Below are positions 35,410 through 44,022 of a stretch of 64,000 nt of DNA, piece after piece. This DNA is from Gluconacetobacter diazotrophicus PA1 5. GTDB taxonomy: Bacteria; Pseudomonadota; Alphaproteobacteria; Acetobacterales; Acetobacteraceae. The notes under the pieces are model-generated. The model had not been told where the DNA came from. It worked only from the letters and a program-made list of their open reading frames with translations, and did not search any database. A program made the translations under genes and the position numbers. Each line of letters begins with the position of its first letter. Position 1 is the first letter of the stretch. The stretch covers positions 1,584,501 to 1,648,500 of the forward strand of contig NC_011365.1 of assembly GCF_000021325.1 (NCBI RefSeq), written 5' to 3'.

Positions 35410-36009
35410 CTACAGACCTTCGTCCGCCGCCCGTGGCGCGCGCAACCCGGCGATCAGGACATCGACCAGAATCCGGGCGCTGTCCTGCCAATTGGCCGTG
35501 GGCGCGACATTGGCCACGCCGGCCAGCGCGCGCAGCAGGTCGACGGGGTCGAAATCCAGGCGGATTTCCCCACTGGCGACGGCCCGGTCCGCCAGCCGCG
35601 TCATGGTCGCGATCATCTGCGGGCCCGACGCGGCATACAGGTCCGACGGGCCGGCGATCAGCGCATTGAGCGCCGAAGCCATCACCTGCTTGGTGGCGAT
35701 GTAATCGACGAACATCAGCATCCAGGCCCGCAACGCATCGACCGGCGCGTGGGTTTTGTCCAGATTCGCCGCCGCTTCGACCAGACGCCGGGTTTCGTTG
35801 CGATAGACCCCCTCGACCAGGGCGTCGCGGGTGGGAAAATGACGGTAGAGGGTACCGATCCCGACGCCGGCCCGGCGCGCAATTTCATCGAGACTGACGG
35901 CGGGCCCGATTTCGGCAAACGCCGCCTTCGCCACCTGAAGCAGCCGGTCGCGATTGCGTTGCGCATCCGCACGGGGCTTGCGCGGCTTCGCTGCTGTGGA
36001 ATCCGGCAC
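35410..36009 (-). CDS. TetR-family transcriptional repressor
   Basis: The protein is 199 residues from a GTG at 36009 (MPDSTAAKPRKPRADAQRNRDRLL), preceded by GAGGGG. The N-terminal helix-turn-helix reads VSLDEIARRAGVGIGTLYRHFPTRDALVEGVY. The C-terminal ligand-binding helices resemble the SbtR-like TetR group. The frame is open to 37065, but the extra part is antisense to the divergent dehydrogenase. It is divergent from that SDR gene, and paired operator-like repeats lie between them (36041-36084), so it probably represses itself and the SDR gene until an unknown ligand binds. Confidence 0.9.
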   Translation of the reverse strand: MPDSTAAKPRKPRADAQRNRDRLLQVAKAAFAEIGPAVSLDEIARRAGVGIGTLYRHFPTRDALVEGVYRNETRRLVEAAANLDKTHAPVDALRAWMLMFVDYIATKQVMASALNALIAGPSDLYAASGPQMIATMTRLADRAVASGEIRLDFDPVDLLRALAGVANVAPTANWQDSARILVDVLIAGLRAPRAADEGL

Positions 36010-36040
36010 GTCGCATATTCCCCTCTGAGCGCCCCTTGAT

Positions 36041-36084
36041 AAACGGAGGGACCCTCCGTATTTAAACGGAGGCATTCTCCTTTT
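36041..36084. promoter_or_regulatory. Tandem palindromic operators between tetR and the SDR gene
   Basis: Site one is a perfect dyad ACGGAGGG-A-CCCTCCGT (36043-36059). Site two, starting five bases later, is AAACGGAGGCATTCTCCTTT (36064-36083), a degenerate copy of the same pattern. Both sit between the divergent starts, as expected for a TetR autoregulator covering the two promoters. Confidence 0.8.
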
Positions 36085-36144
36085 ATATGCCGCACCGCCT
36101 TTCCCTCGGCAATGCAGGCCGGGCGTTTCACAAAGGACAGAATC

Positions 36145-37116
36145 ATGGCTGAATCCTTCAATGCCACGTCGACCACCGACGATGTGCTGGCGGGTGTCGA
36201 TCTGCGCGGCAAGCGCGTGCTTGTGACCGGCGTGTCCGCCGGACTGGGTGTGGAAACCGCCCGCGCCCTTGCCGCCCATGGCGCGCACGTCGTCGGCGCG
36301 GCGCGCGACCTGGCCAAGGCCGAGCGCGCGACGGCGCATGTCCGCGCCGCCGCCGCCCATGGCGGCGGGCTGGACCTGATCGAACTGGACCTGGCCGCGC
36401 TGGCCAGCGTGCGCGCCTGCGCCAACGCCCTGCACGCGACCGGCAAGCCCTTCGACCTGGTCGTCGCCAATGCGGGCGTGATGGCCTCCCCCTTCGGCCA
36501 CACGGCGGATGGGTTCGAAACCCAGTTCGGGACCAACCATCTGGGCCATTTCGTGCTGGTCAACCGGATTGCCGCGCTGATGCGGCCGGGATCGCGGCTG
36601 GTCAGCCTGGCGTCCTCGGGCCATCGCTTCGCGGATGTCGACCTCGACGATCCGAATTTCGACCATACGCCGTACGATCCCTTCGTCGCCTACGGCCGGT
36701 CCAAGACCGCGAATATCCTGTTCGCGGTGGAATTCGACCGCCGGCACAAGGATCGCGGCGTGCGGGCCACGGCGGTGCATCCCGGCGGAATCCGGACGGA
36801 ACTCGCCCGCTACATGGACCCCGCGCATCTTCAGGCGATGATCGACGGCATCAACGCCGACCTGGCCGCCGAGGGCAGGCCCCCCTTCGCATGGAAGACG
36901 ATCCCGCAAGGGGCCGCGACCTCGGTCTGGGCCGGAATCGTCGCCCCGGCCGCAGAGGTCGGCGGGCGGTATTGCGAGAACTGCCACGTGAGCGAGGTCG
37001 TGGCGGACCGCAAGATCAGCGTCATGAGCGAGGGCGTGCGCCCCTACGCCCTGGACCCCGAGCATGCCAGGGCGCTGTGGGCGAAGAGCGAGGACATGGT
37101 CGGCGAAACGTTCTGA
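36145..37116 (+). CDS. Short-chain dehydrogenase/reductase (retinol-dehydrogenase/WWOX-like subgroup)
   Basis: The protein is 323 residues from the ATG at 36145 (AAGGA upstream). The Rossmann NAD(P)-binding motif is VLVTGVSAGLGVETARAL (TGxxxGxG). The second motif is LVVANAGVM (NAG), and the catalytic Ser plus YGRSKTANILFAVEF provide the YxxxK pair. FGTNHLGHFVLVNRI and the insert after PGGIRTEL mark the extended SDR subgroup related to retinol dehydrogenases and light-dependent protochlorophyllide-reductase-like proteins. The substrate is unknown. It is regulated by the divergent TetR through the operators just upstream. The stop is three bases from the convergent lipoprotein stop. Confidence 0.87.
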   Translation: MAESFNATSTTDDVLAGVDLRGKRVLVTGVSAGLGVETARALAAHGAHVVGAARDLAKAERATAHVRAAAAHGGGLDLIELDLAALASVRACANALHATGKPFDLVVANAGVMASPFGHTADGFETQFGTNHLGHFVLVNRIAALMRPGSRLVSLASSGHRFADVDLDDPNFDHTPYDPFVAYGRSKTANILFAVEFDRRHKDRGVRATAVHPGGIRTELARYMDPAHLQAMIDGINADLAAEGRPPFAWKTIPQGAATSVWAGIVAPAAEVGGRYCENCHVSEVVADRKISVMSEGVRPYALDPEHARALWAKSEDMVGETF

Positions 37117-37119
37117 CCG

Positions 37120-38199
37120 CTATCCGTTGGCGGGGATCGTCACGATCGTGCTGGGGCCCTTGCTGGTCTTCGACAGCTCCAGCAGAATCTGCAGCATGGT
37201 GAAGGCCAGCTTGCTGTCGAAGTCGTCGTCGGCGATCCAGTAATATTTGTGGTTGTAGCTGGTGCGGGCAAAGACGGCTTCCGGGCAGTCGGGGGTGACG
37301 TGAACCACGACGATGGGCCGGGTTTCCCGTCCGATCAGCCGGATCGTGGGGCGGGTGCGGCCCGAGGCCACGTCTTCCTCGGGCACCTCGATCTGATAGG
37401 CGATCTGGCCCAGGACGCCGAGTATCGTCCGCGTCAGCAGCCGGATCTGGCCCTTGCGGGGCCGGCCGCCGCCATAGACGACCTGCACGCGCTCGTCATT
37501 CTGCGCCATGCCCAGCAGGCGGCGCACGTCATGGACCACGGGCGACAGGGCGGGATCGTCCGTCGAGGCGATCGACAGGAAGACGCGATCGTCCGCCGGG
37601 TCCTCCTTGCCCGTGGCGGCCGGGTCGCGTTCAAGCTGGATGCCCAGCAGGCCGGCCAGCTGCAACTGGCGCAGGTCGTAGATCAGGTCGAAGAAGGCGG
37701 GCGAACCGCGCCCGACATCGCCGCCGAGCGCGCCCGCATTGCTGATCAGGTTGATCGACTGCACCGCAAGGCGGAACAGCACGTCGATCGGCAGGCCGCC
37801 CATGGCCAGCGGCAGCAGGTTGCCGGGCGGCAGCGGGCGCAGGACGCTCTGGGCATACGCGTCGCCGGTAACGGGCTGGAAGGTGAAGGTCGGGCTTTCC
37901 TGCAACTGGGCGCCCACGCCGCCATAGGGGCGGCTGGCCAGGGAATAGGTCCCGATCCCGGCCGATATGTTGCGCTGGAGCTGATAGCCCGAGATCAGCT
38001 GCGTGGTGTCGAGGAAGCCCGGCGTGTCGGCATAGCGCAGGCGCACCACGTTCAGCAGGGTCTGCTGCTTGCCTGAACTGGTCAGGGCCCGGGAATAGTC
38101 GCTCTGGTCGCGATCCAGCCGGGTCGGCCCGATTTCATAGCATCCCGCCAGGCAGAATAATAAGGGCAGCGGAAGGAAGGCACGGAAAAATCTGTTCAT
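37120..38199 (-). CDS. Uncharacterised lipoprotein with signal-peptidase II site
   Basis: The protein is 359 residues from the ATG at 38199 (MNRFFRAFLPLPLLFC). An upstream ATG at 38232 is possible but would lengthen the signal peptide unnecessarily. The lipobox LAGC-Y is at about residue 20. The mature protein begins with a region rich in Arg/Asp/Tyr (IGPTRLDRDQSDYSRALTS), then LLNVVRLRYADTPGFLDTTQLISGYQLQ. This motif recurs in conserved hypothetical proteins of proteobacteria as far as I recall. No enzyme motif is seen. It is a single gene, and a strong hairpin lies in the region upstream (38293-38319). Confidence 0.72.
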   Translation of the reverse strand: MNRFFRAFLPLPLLFCLAGCYEIGPTRLDRDQSDYSRALTSSGKQQTLLNVVRLRYADTPGFLDTTQLISGYQLQRNISAGIGTYSLASRPYGGVGAQLQESPTFTFQPVTGDAYAQSVLRPLPPGNLLPLAMGGLPIDVLFRLAVQSINLISNAGALGGDVGRGSPAFFDLIYDLRQLQLAGLLGIQLERDPAATGKEDPADDRVFLSIASTDDPALSPVVHDVRRLLGMAQNDERVQVVYGGGRPRKGQIRLLTRTILGVLGQIAYQIEVPEEDVASGRTRPTIRLIGRETRPIVVVHVTPDCPEAVFARTSYNHKYYWIADDDFDSKLAFTMLQILLELSKTSKGPSTIVTIPANG

Positions 38200-38292
38200 T
38201 GACCACAGGCGATTGTTCGGGGGCAGGCCCACGCATAGGGCCGCCGCGCGCTCGCGCCAATATGATTTTACCTTATTTTCCGTAATGTCCGC

Positions 38293-38319
38293 GTCACACA
38301 GGCTGGCGGCCTGTGTGAC
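38293..38319. promoter_or_regulatory. Perfect 11 bp inverted repeat between divergent lipoprotein and TonB receptor genes
   Basis: GTCACACAGGC and GCCTGTGTGAC are separated by 5 bp. No T-run follows on either strand, and the repeat is about 94 bp and 122 bp from the two divergent starts. That fits an operator or a 5' UTR hairpin better than a terminator. The binding factor is unknown. Confidence 0.55.
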
Positions 38320-38440
38320 ACTCTTGCATCATCGCAATAAATTTTGTTACGCCGCAGGCAACCCGGACAGCCATCGGGTTGCCGCACCAGTTCCGATTCC
38401 GTAACTTTATTACGTATCGGAAATTAAACGGAATAGCTTT

Positions 38441-40948
38441 ATGCGGCAAAAAATGTCCTGGACCCTGTGCGCGATTCTGGCTTCGACGGCCCTCGCCAAT
38501 ATCGCCCGGGCCGACGCGCCGCAGGACACGCAGGCACGCAAGGCCGCCTCCGGAACGCCGCAATCCGGCACACCGAAATCCGGCACGGCGAAACCCGGTG
38601 CGTCGAAGCCGGGCGCGCGCAAGGCCGCCGCCACCCCGGCGCCGCAGGAGGAATCCGTCGCCGTCACCGCGCGCCGCAACATTCCGCACAATGCCGAAAA
38701 CCTCGTAACCAGGGCGATGATCGAGCAGCAGGTCGCGGGAACGAACATTCTGAAGTCGCTGACCCAGGTCCCGGGCGTCAGCTTCAGTTCCACGGACGCG
38801 CTCGGCCTCGATACCTGGGGCGCCAATGTCTATATGCGCGGCTATTTCATGGATCAGCTCGGCATGTCGCTGGACGGCATTCCACTGAACGACCAGACCT
38901 ACGGCAACCTCAATGGCGTCAACATCGCCAATACCGCCATTTCCGACGACATCGAACGCACCAACGTCTCGCAGGGCGCGGGGGCGGTGGATATCCCGTC
39001 GAACACCAACCTCGGCGGCACGATGCAGTTCTTCACGGGTGACCCGAAGGACAAGTTCGGCGGCAAGGTCAGCCAGGGCTTCGGCTCCTACGCCATGAAG
39101 CACACCTATGTCCGCATCGACAGCGGCCAGCTCAATCCGACCGGCACGAAATTCTTCGTCTCCTACGCCCGCAACTATGAAGAAAAATATGATTCGCCCA
39201 GCCCGGCCTTCATGCAGCAGGTCGATGCCAAGCTGGTGCAGCCGCTGGGCCCGAACAGCCGCATGTCCGCCTTCTTCAACTGGTCCGATGCCGAGGTCTG
39301 GGGCTATGCCGATAAATCGCTCGATATCCTGAACACGCTGGGCTGGCGCACCGAATCCTTCTACCCCAATTATGCCGCCGCCTATGCCGCCGCGAACTGG
39401 GTCAATTATTGCGACGGCACCACGCCGTCCTGCGCGACGCCGCCTGGCGTCCGGGGCAAGGCCCAGTTGCCGGCGGGCTGGATCAACACCAACGAGCAGG
39501 CGGGGGTCGCCTTCTATGATGCCGGTCAGCATACGGTCAATTATGTCGGCGGCCTGAACTTCGACGTGGCGGTGACCGACCGCCTGCGCTGGACATCGAC
39601 GATCTATGGCCACAGCGACACCGAATACGACACGTACGGCGATCCCTACCAGCCGTCCGCCACCGGCGCGCCGCTGTCGGAACAGGTGTGGCAGCCCAGG
39701 CAGGAACGCTACGGCTTCCAGACGGCGCTGGAGTACCACATCGCCGATCACACGATCCATAGCGGCGTCTGGTTCGAGAACAACAACCAGGCGTACTCGC
39801 AGTTCTGGTATAACGAGCCGCTGCTGGGCCAGGGCGCGCCGCTGAAGACCGTGGGCCCCTACACCACCTACGGGCCGGCCTTCATGCAGAATTACGGCTT
39901 CCAGTGGAACACCAACACGTTCCAGTATCATTTCATGGATACGTGGCGGCCGCTTCGTACCGTTGCGATCAATTACGGCTTCAAGTCCATGCTCCAGACG
40001 ACATCGGGCGGGGCGAACTACAACAACGAGGCGTTCAATTACGGGCCGCTGCCGAACGGCAGCATGACGTCGTCGGCGGCGTTCCTGCCGCATGTCAATC
40101 TCGACTGGCGCTTCCTGCCCCATAACGAGATCTATTTCGACATGGCCGAGAACATGCGTCCCTACAGCATCGCGGGCACCGGCGGTGCCAGCGGCGTCGC
40201 CTCGCCCTGGGCCGTGTCGGTTCCGACGCCCACGGACGGTTCCACCCCGGCGCAGACCTCGCAGCAGGTGTTCCAGCAATTGCAGAAGACCCTGCGGCCG
40301 GAAAAGGACTTCACCTATCTGCTGGGCTATCGCTATTCGTCCCGGCTGGCCGTGATCTCGCTGGACGGCTATCGCTCGGACGATTACCACCGCCTGATCT
40401 CCGCCTCGGTCGGGGACCTCAACAATCCCACATCGTCGGTCATCGATACGCAGAAGGCCGGCATGTGGGGCGCGGACGCCACGGCGACCATCACGCCCTA
40501 TCCGGGCCTGTCGATCTATAACAGCTTCAGCTACAACCACTTCACCTACGGCGCGCATGTGAACGCCTGCCCGACCGAGGGCAATTGCGACCTCTACGGC
40601 AAGAAGATGGATGCCTATCCGTCCTTCATGTACAAGACGAACGTAAGCTATACGTGGCATCGGTTCACGGTGCATTTCGACGCGAACTACTATTCCAGCC
40701 GTCCGTTCTCGGTCATGAACGACACGCATGTGGCGCCCTACTGGCTGGCCAACAGCGGCGCGCGCTACCGGTTCGGCGACTACAGCGTCTTCAAGAACGT
40801 CACGCTCGACTTCAACGTCTACAACCTCTTCAATTCCAAATATATCGCGATGATGGGCGAAAACGGCTTCCCCGTGACCGGGGATTACCAGTCGATGGAG
40901 CGCGGCGCGGTCCGCGAGTTCTTCGGCAACGTCAACACGGAGTTCTGA
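38441..40948 (+). CDS. TonB-dependent outer-membrane receptor with repetitive Pro/Lys/Ser linker
   Basis: This 835-residue receptor has a signal peptide (WTLCAILASTALANIARA). It is followed by an unusual low-complexity linker (about residues 35-70) with repeats of the type SGTPxSGTPKSGTAKPG, and then the TonB-box region ESVAVTARRN. A plug domain (LTQVPGVSFSS, NVYMRGYFMDQLGMSLDGIPLND) and a 22-strand barrel ending in Phe complete it. The family imports siderophores, cobalamin, sugars or peptides using the proton-motive force through TonB-ExbBD. The substrate cannot be assigned and no transport operon is attached. A terminator follows at 40986. Confidence 0.9.
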   Translation: MRQKMSWTLCAILASTALANIARADAPQDTQARKAASGTPQSGTPKSGTAKPGASKPGARKAAATPAPQEESVAVTARRNIPHNAENLVTRAMIEQQVAGTNILKSLTQVPGVSFSSTDALGLDTWGANVYMRGYFMDQLGMSLDGIPLNDQTYGNLNGVNIANTAISDDIERTNVSQGAGAVDIPSNTNLGGTMQFFTGDPKDKFGGKVSQGFGSYAMKHTYVRIDSGQLNPTGTKFFVSYARNYEEKYDSPSPAFMQQVDAKLVQPLGPNSRMSAFFNWSDAEVWGYADKSLDILNTLGWRTESFYPNYAAAYAAANWVNYCDGTTPSCATPPGVRGKAQLPAGWINTNEQAGVAFYDAGQHTVNYVGGLNFDVAVTDRLRWTSTIYGHSDTEYDTYGDPYQPSATGAPLSEQVWQPRQERYGFQTALEYHIADHTIHSGVWFENNNQAYSQFWYNEPLLGQGAPLKTVGPYTTYGPAFMQNYGFQWNTNTFQYHFMDTWRPLRTVAINYGFKSMLQTTSGGANYNNEAFNYGPLPNGSMTSSAAFLPHVNLDWRFLPHNEIYFDMAENMRPYSIAGTGGASGVASPWAVSVPTPTDGSTPAQTSQQVFQQLQKTLRPEKDFTYLLGYRYSSRLAVISLDGYRSDDYHRLISASVGDLNNPTSSVIDTQKAGMWGADATATITPYPGLSIYNSFSYNHFTYGAHVNACPTEGNCDLYGKKMDAYPSFMYKTNVSYTWHRFTVHFDANYYSSRPFSVMNDTHVAPYWLANSGARYRFGDYSVFKNVTLDFNVYNLFNSKYIAMMGENGFPVTGDYQSMERGAVREFFGNVNTEF

Positions 40949-40985
40949 GCAGGCACGATACGGAAAGCGGGCCCGGGCCTGTCAG

Positions 40986-41016
40986 GGGCGCCTTCCCTCG
41001 GGAAGGCGCCCTTTTT
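40986..41016 (+). terminator. Rho-independent terminator of the first TonB receptor gene
   Basis: The GC-rich 11 bp stem GGGCGCCTTCC/GGAAGGCGCCC with a CTCG tetraloop is followed directly by TTTTT. It is 37 bp after the stop and separates the two receptor genes into different transcripts. Confidence 0.95.
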
Positions 41017-41171
41017 CGTGCCATCCTGTTGTCATGACGCAACAGCGGGGGAAATCCCGCCCAAACTGCGACGGAGCATATTGAAACGTTATATCATACG
41101 GTTTAAGGGAGACGGACGGGGCCGCCTGGCCCCTGCCCGCCGTTTCCTCCTGCTCTGGACCGATTGCCCCC

Positions 41172-43472
41172 ATGCCCCTTCCCCGCAGCACCCGTTTTGC
41201 CCTGTTGAGCCTGCTGTCGTCAGGGATGGCATCCGTGACATTGCCGGCCTGGGCCGGAACGCCGGATGCGCCGGCCCCGGCAGGAACCGGGCCGGCCGAC
41301 GCCCGGCACACCGCACCCGGGCAGACGCAGGCACGGCCGGCCGCAACGACGGTGACCACCCGTGCGGCACCGGGCCAGCCCTCCGCCTCGGCGCCCGAAT
41401 CGATCACCGTCACCGCACGGCTGGACCGGGCACGGGCCGCATTGCAGCCTTCGACCGGGGCCACGGTCTACAGCTTCAGCCGCAACGCCATCGAGACCGT
41501 GCCGGGCGGCGACAACGCGCCGCTGAACAGCGTGCTGCTGCAGGCCCCCGGCGTGGCGCAGGACAGTTACGGCCAGATCCATGTGCGCGGCGACCATAAC
41601 GAGGTCCAGTTCCGGCTGGACGGCGTGCAATTGCCCGAAGGGCTGACCGTGTTCGGCCAGACGCTGATGACGCGCTTCGCCGATTCCATGACCATGACGA
41701 CCGGCGCGCTGCCCAGCGAATACGGGTTCCTGCAGGCGGCGGTGATCGACATCACGACCAAGAACGGCACCACCGATCCGGGGGGCGAGGCCTCGATCTA
41801 TGGCGGCGCGCGGGACTATTTCTTTCCGTCCCTGCAATATGGCGGACATAGCGGAAAATGGGATTATTTCGCCACCGGGGATTTCGTGCATGACCGGGTG
41901 GGGATCGAGAACACCACCTCCAGCTTCAACGCGCTGCACGACCTGACGAACCAGTACCATTTCCTGGGGCACCTGCGCTATACCGCCGACGACGATACGC
42001 GCATCAGCCTGATTGCCGGGGTATCGAACGCGGAATACCAGCTTCCGAACAATCCCGGTCAGCAGACGCAGTTTCAGCAGCCGTCCTTCGCCGGCAGCGC
42101 ACTGGCACAGCAACTGGCCGGCAGCGTCGACAGCGCCAGCCTGGACGAACGCCAGCGCGAGATCACGGATTTCGCCATCCTGTCGCTGCAGAAGGAAATC
42201 GGACGGTTCAGCCTGCAAAGTTCGGCTTTCCTGCGCTACAGCAGCCTGGATTATTCGCCCGACATGCTGGGGGACCTGGTCTATAACGGCATCGCGCAGC
42301 AGGCGTCGCGGTCGGTGTTCTCGTCAGGGACGCAAAGCGACGTGACCTGGCGGGTGGCGCCCCGGCATACCGTGCGCTTCGGCTACCAGGTGTTCGTCGA
42401 ACGGAACGTGTCGCAGACGGATTCTCTGGTCTTTCCGCAGACCGGCACCGATGCGGCAGGCAATGCCGTGTTCGGCACGACGCCGGAATCGATCCATCAG
42501 GGCAGCGGGCTGACGGGGACCATCTGGGGCCTGTATATCCAGGACGAATGGAAGCCGCTGCGCAACCTGACGGTGAATTACGGGCTGCGGATGGACGGGG
42601 TGGACGAATACACCCACCAGCAGCAACTGAGCCCGCGACTGAACCTGGTCTGGACACCGTGGCGCGGAACCACGCTGCATGCCGGATATTCGCGCTATTT
42701 CACGCCGCCGCCCTTCGAAGTGGTCAGCGGCGCGTCGGTCGCCGCCTTCAACGGCACCAGCGCGCAGGCGGCAAGTCCGCAGAGCAGCACGGTCAAGGCC
42801 GAAAGCGACCATTATTTCGATGCCGGCATCACGCAGCGCCTGCTGCCGGGGTGGCAGGTCTCGTTCGATGCCTATTACAAGCTGGCGCACAACCTGATCG
42901 ACGAGGGCCAGTTCGGCGCGCCGATCATCCTGTCGGGCTTCAATTACCGGCGCGGACAGGTGAACGGCTATGAACTGGCCACGTCATACGATCGCGGGCC
43001 GCTGTCGCTGTACGGCAACATGGCGTGGTCGCGGGCGATCGGAAAGGACATCACCAGCGCGCAGTTCAATTTCTCGCCCGACGACCTGGCCTATATCCAG
43101 CATCGCTGGATCTACCTGGACCATGACCAGCGCTGGACGGCGTCGGCAGGGGCGTCGTACAGCTTCTTCCACCGCACCGGCCACCCGACCAGGCTGTCCG
43201 CCACCATGGTCTATGGCAGCGGCCTGCGCGCCGACGGCGACGTGCCCAACGGGGTCAAGCTGCCGCAATACGTGACGTTCAACCTGTCGCTGGTCCAGTC
43301 GTTCCAGGACCTGTTCCACGTGCCGTTCCTGAAACGCACGCAACTGCGGCTGGACGTCATCAACCTGTTCGACCGGACGTACGAACTGCGCGATGGAACC
43401 GGAATCGGCGTGGGCGCGCCGCAATACGGGTTGCGCCGCACGATCCTGACCGGGATTTCGCAGCGGTTCTGA
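41172..43472 (+). CDS. TonB-dependent outer-membrane receptor (second, unrelated in sequence to the first)
   Basis: This 766-residue receptor has a signal peptide (ALLSLLSSGMASVTLPAWA), an Ala/Thr/Pro-rich linker, the TonB box ESITVTARLD and a plug (NSVLLQAPGVAQDSYGQIHVRGDHNEVQFRLDGVQLPE, here with GAL...EYG...IDITTKNGT). The beta-barrel ends in QRF. The substrate is unknown. Its own upstream AT-rich segment (41070-41110) presumably holds a promoter, since a strong terminator ends the previous gene. A YaiI-family gene follows on the same strand. Confidence 0.88.
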   Translation: MPLPRSTRFALLSLLSSGMASVTLPAWAGTPDAPAPAGTGPADARHTAPGQTQARPAATTVTTRAAPGQPSASAPESITVTARLDRARAALQPSTGATVYSFSRNAIETVPGGDNAPLNSVLLQAPGVAQDSYGQIHVRGDHNEVQFRLDGVQLPEGLTVFGQTLMTRFADSMTMTTGALPSEYGFLQAAVIDITTKNGTTDPGGEASIYGGARDYFFPSLQYGGHSGKWDYFATGDFVHDRVGIENTTSSFNALHDLTNQYHFLGHLRYTADDDTRISLIAGVSNAEYQLPNNPGQQTQFQQPSFAGSALAQQLAGSVDSASLDERQREITDFAILSLQKEIGRFSLQSSAFLRYSSLDYSPDMLGDLVYNGIAQQASRSVFSSGTQSDVTWRVAPRHTVRFGYQVFVERNVSQTDSLVFPQTGTDAAGNAVFGTTPESIHQGSGLTGTIWGLYIQDEWKPLRNLTVNYGLRMDGVDEYTHQQQLSPRLNLVWTPWRGTTLHAGYSRYFTPPPFEVVSGASVAAFNGTSAQAASPQSSTVKAESDHYFDAGITQRLLPGWQVSFDAYYKLAHNLIDEGQFGAPIILSGFNYRRGQVNGYELATSYDRGPLSLYGNMAWSRAIGKDITSAQFNFSPDDLAYIQHRWIYLDHDQRWTASAGASYSFFHRTGHPTRLSATMVYGSGLRADGDVPNGVKLPQYVTFNLSLVQSFQDLFHVPFLKRTQLRLDVINLFDRTYELRDGTGIGVGAPQYGLRRTILTGISQRF

Positions 43473-43543
43473 CCCCCTGTCCCTGCCGGGCAGCGTGGCG
43501 CGTCGCCTTGCCAACAGCGCACGCCCCGGCATAGGACTGGGGC

Positions 43544-44008
43544 ATGATCCGGATTTTCATTGACGCGGACGCCTGCCCTGTTCGCGACGAGACCTATCGC
43601 GTGGCGCAGCGTCACGGATTACAGACGTTCGTGGTGTCGAACCGGATGATCGCCATCCCATCTTCCCCCCTGATCGAGCGGATCGTGGTGACGCAAGGGA
43701 TGGATGTGGCCGATGACTGGATCGCCGAACAGGTGAACGCGCACGACATCGTCATATCCGCCGATATTCCGCTGGCGGCGCGCTGCGTGGCGCGCGGCGC
43801 CTGCGTGCTGGACCCGCGCGGGCGCATCCTGGACGAGGACGCGATCGGCATGGCGCTGGCCATGCGCAACCTGATGGAGGACCTGCGCGCGACCGGGGCG
43901 ATCACGCAAGGCGGGCGCGGCTTTACCCGCGCGGATCGCTCGACATTTCTCTCGGCGCTGGACACGGCCGTGGTGCGGGGGCGGAAGCGGGCGGCACAGG
44001 CCAGGTAA
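43544..44008 (+). CDS. yaiI: YaiI/YqxD-family (DUF188) protein, putative PIN-like nuclease fold
   Basis: This 154-residue cytoplasmic protein has the DUF188 signature: IFIDADACPVRDETYRVA at the N-terminus, DDWIAEQVNAHDIVISADIPLAARCVARGACVLDPRG in the middle, and FTRADRSTFLSALD near the end. The conserved aspartates suggest a metal-dependent nuclease-like (NYN/PIN) fold, but the activity of this family is not established. It converges on hutH with a 14 bp gap. Confidence 0.92.
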   Translation: MIRIFIDADACPVRDETYRVAQRHGLQTFVVSNRMIAIPSSPLIERIVVTQGMDVADDWIAEQVNAHDIVISADIPLAARCVARGACVLDPRGRILDEDAIGMALAMRNLMEDLRATGAITQGGRGFTRADRSTFLSALDTAVVRGRKRAAQAR

Positions 44009-44022
44009 GGTCTACACGACCC

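Noticed and set aside
35410-37065. Long N-terminal extension of the TetR frame
   Set aside because: The extension is antisense to the SDR gene and crosses the operators. The GTG at 36009 gives a normal TetR length.
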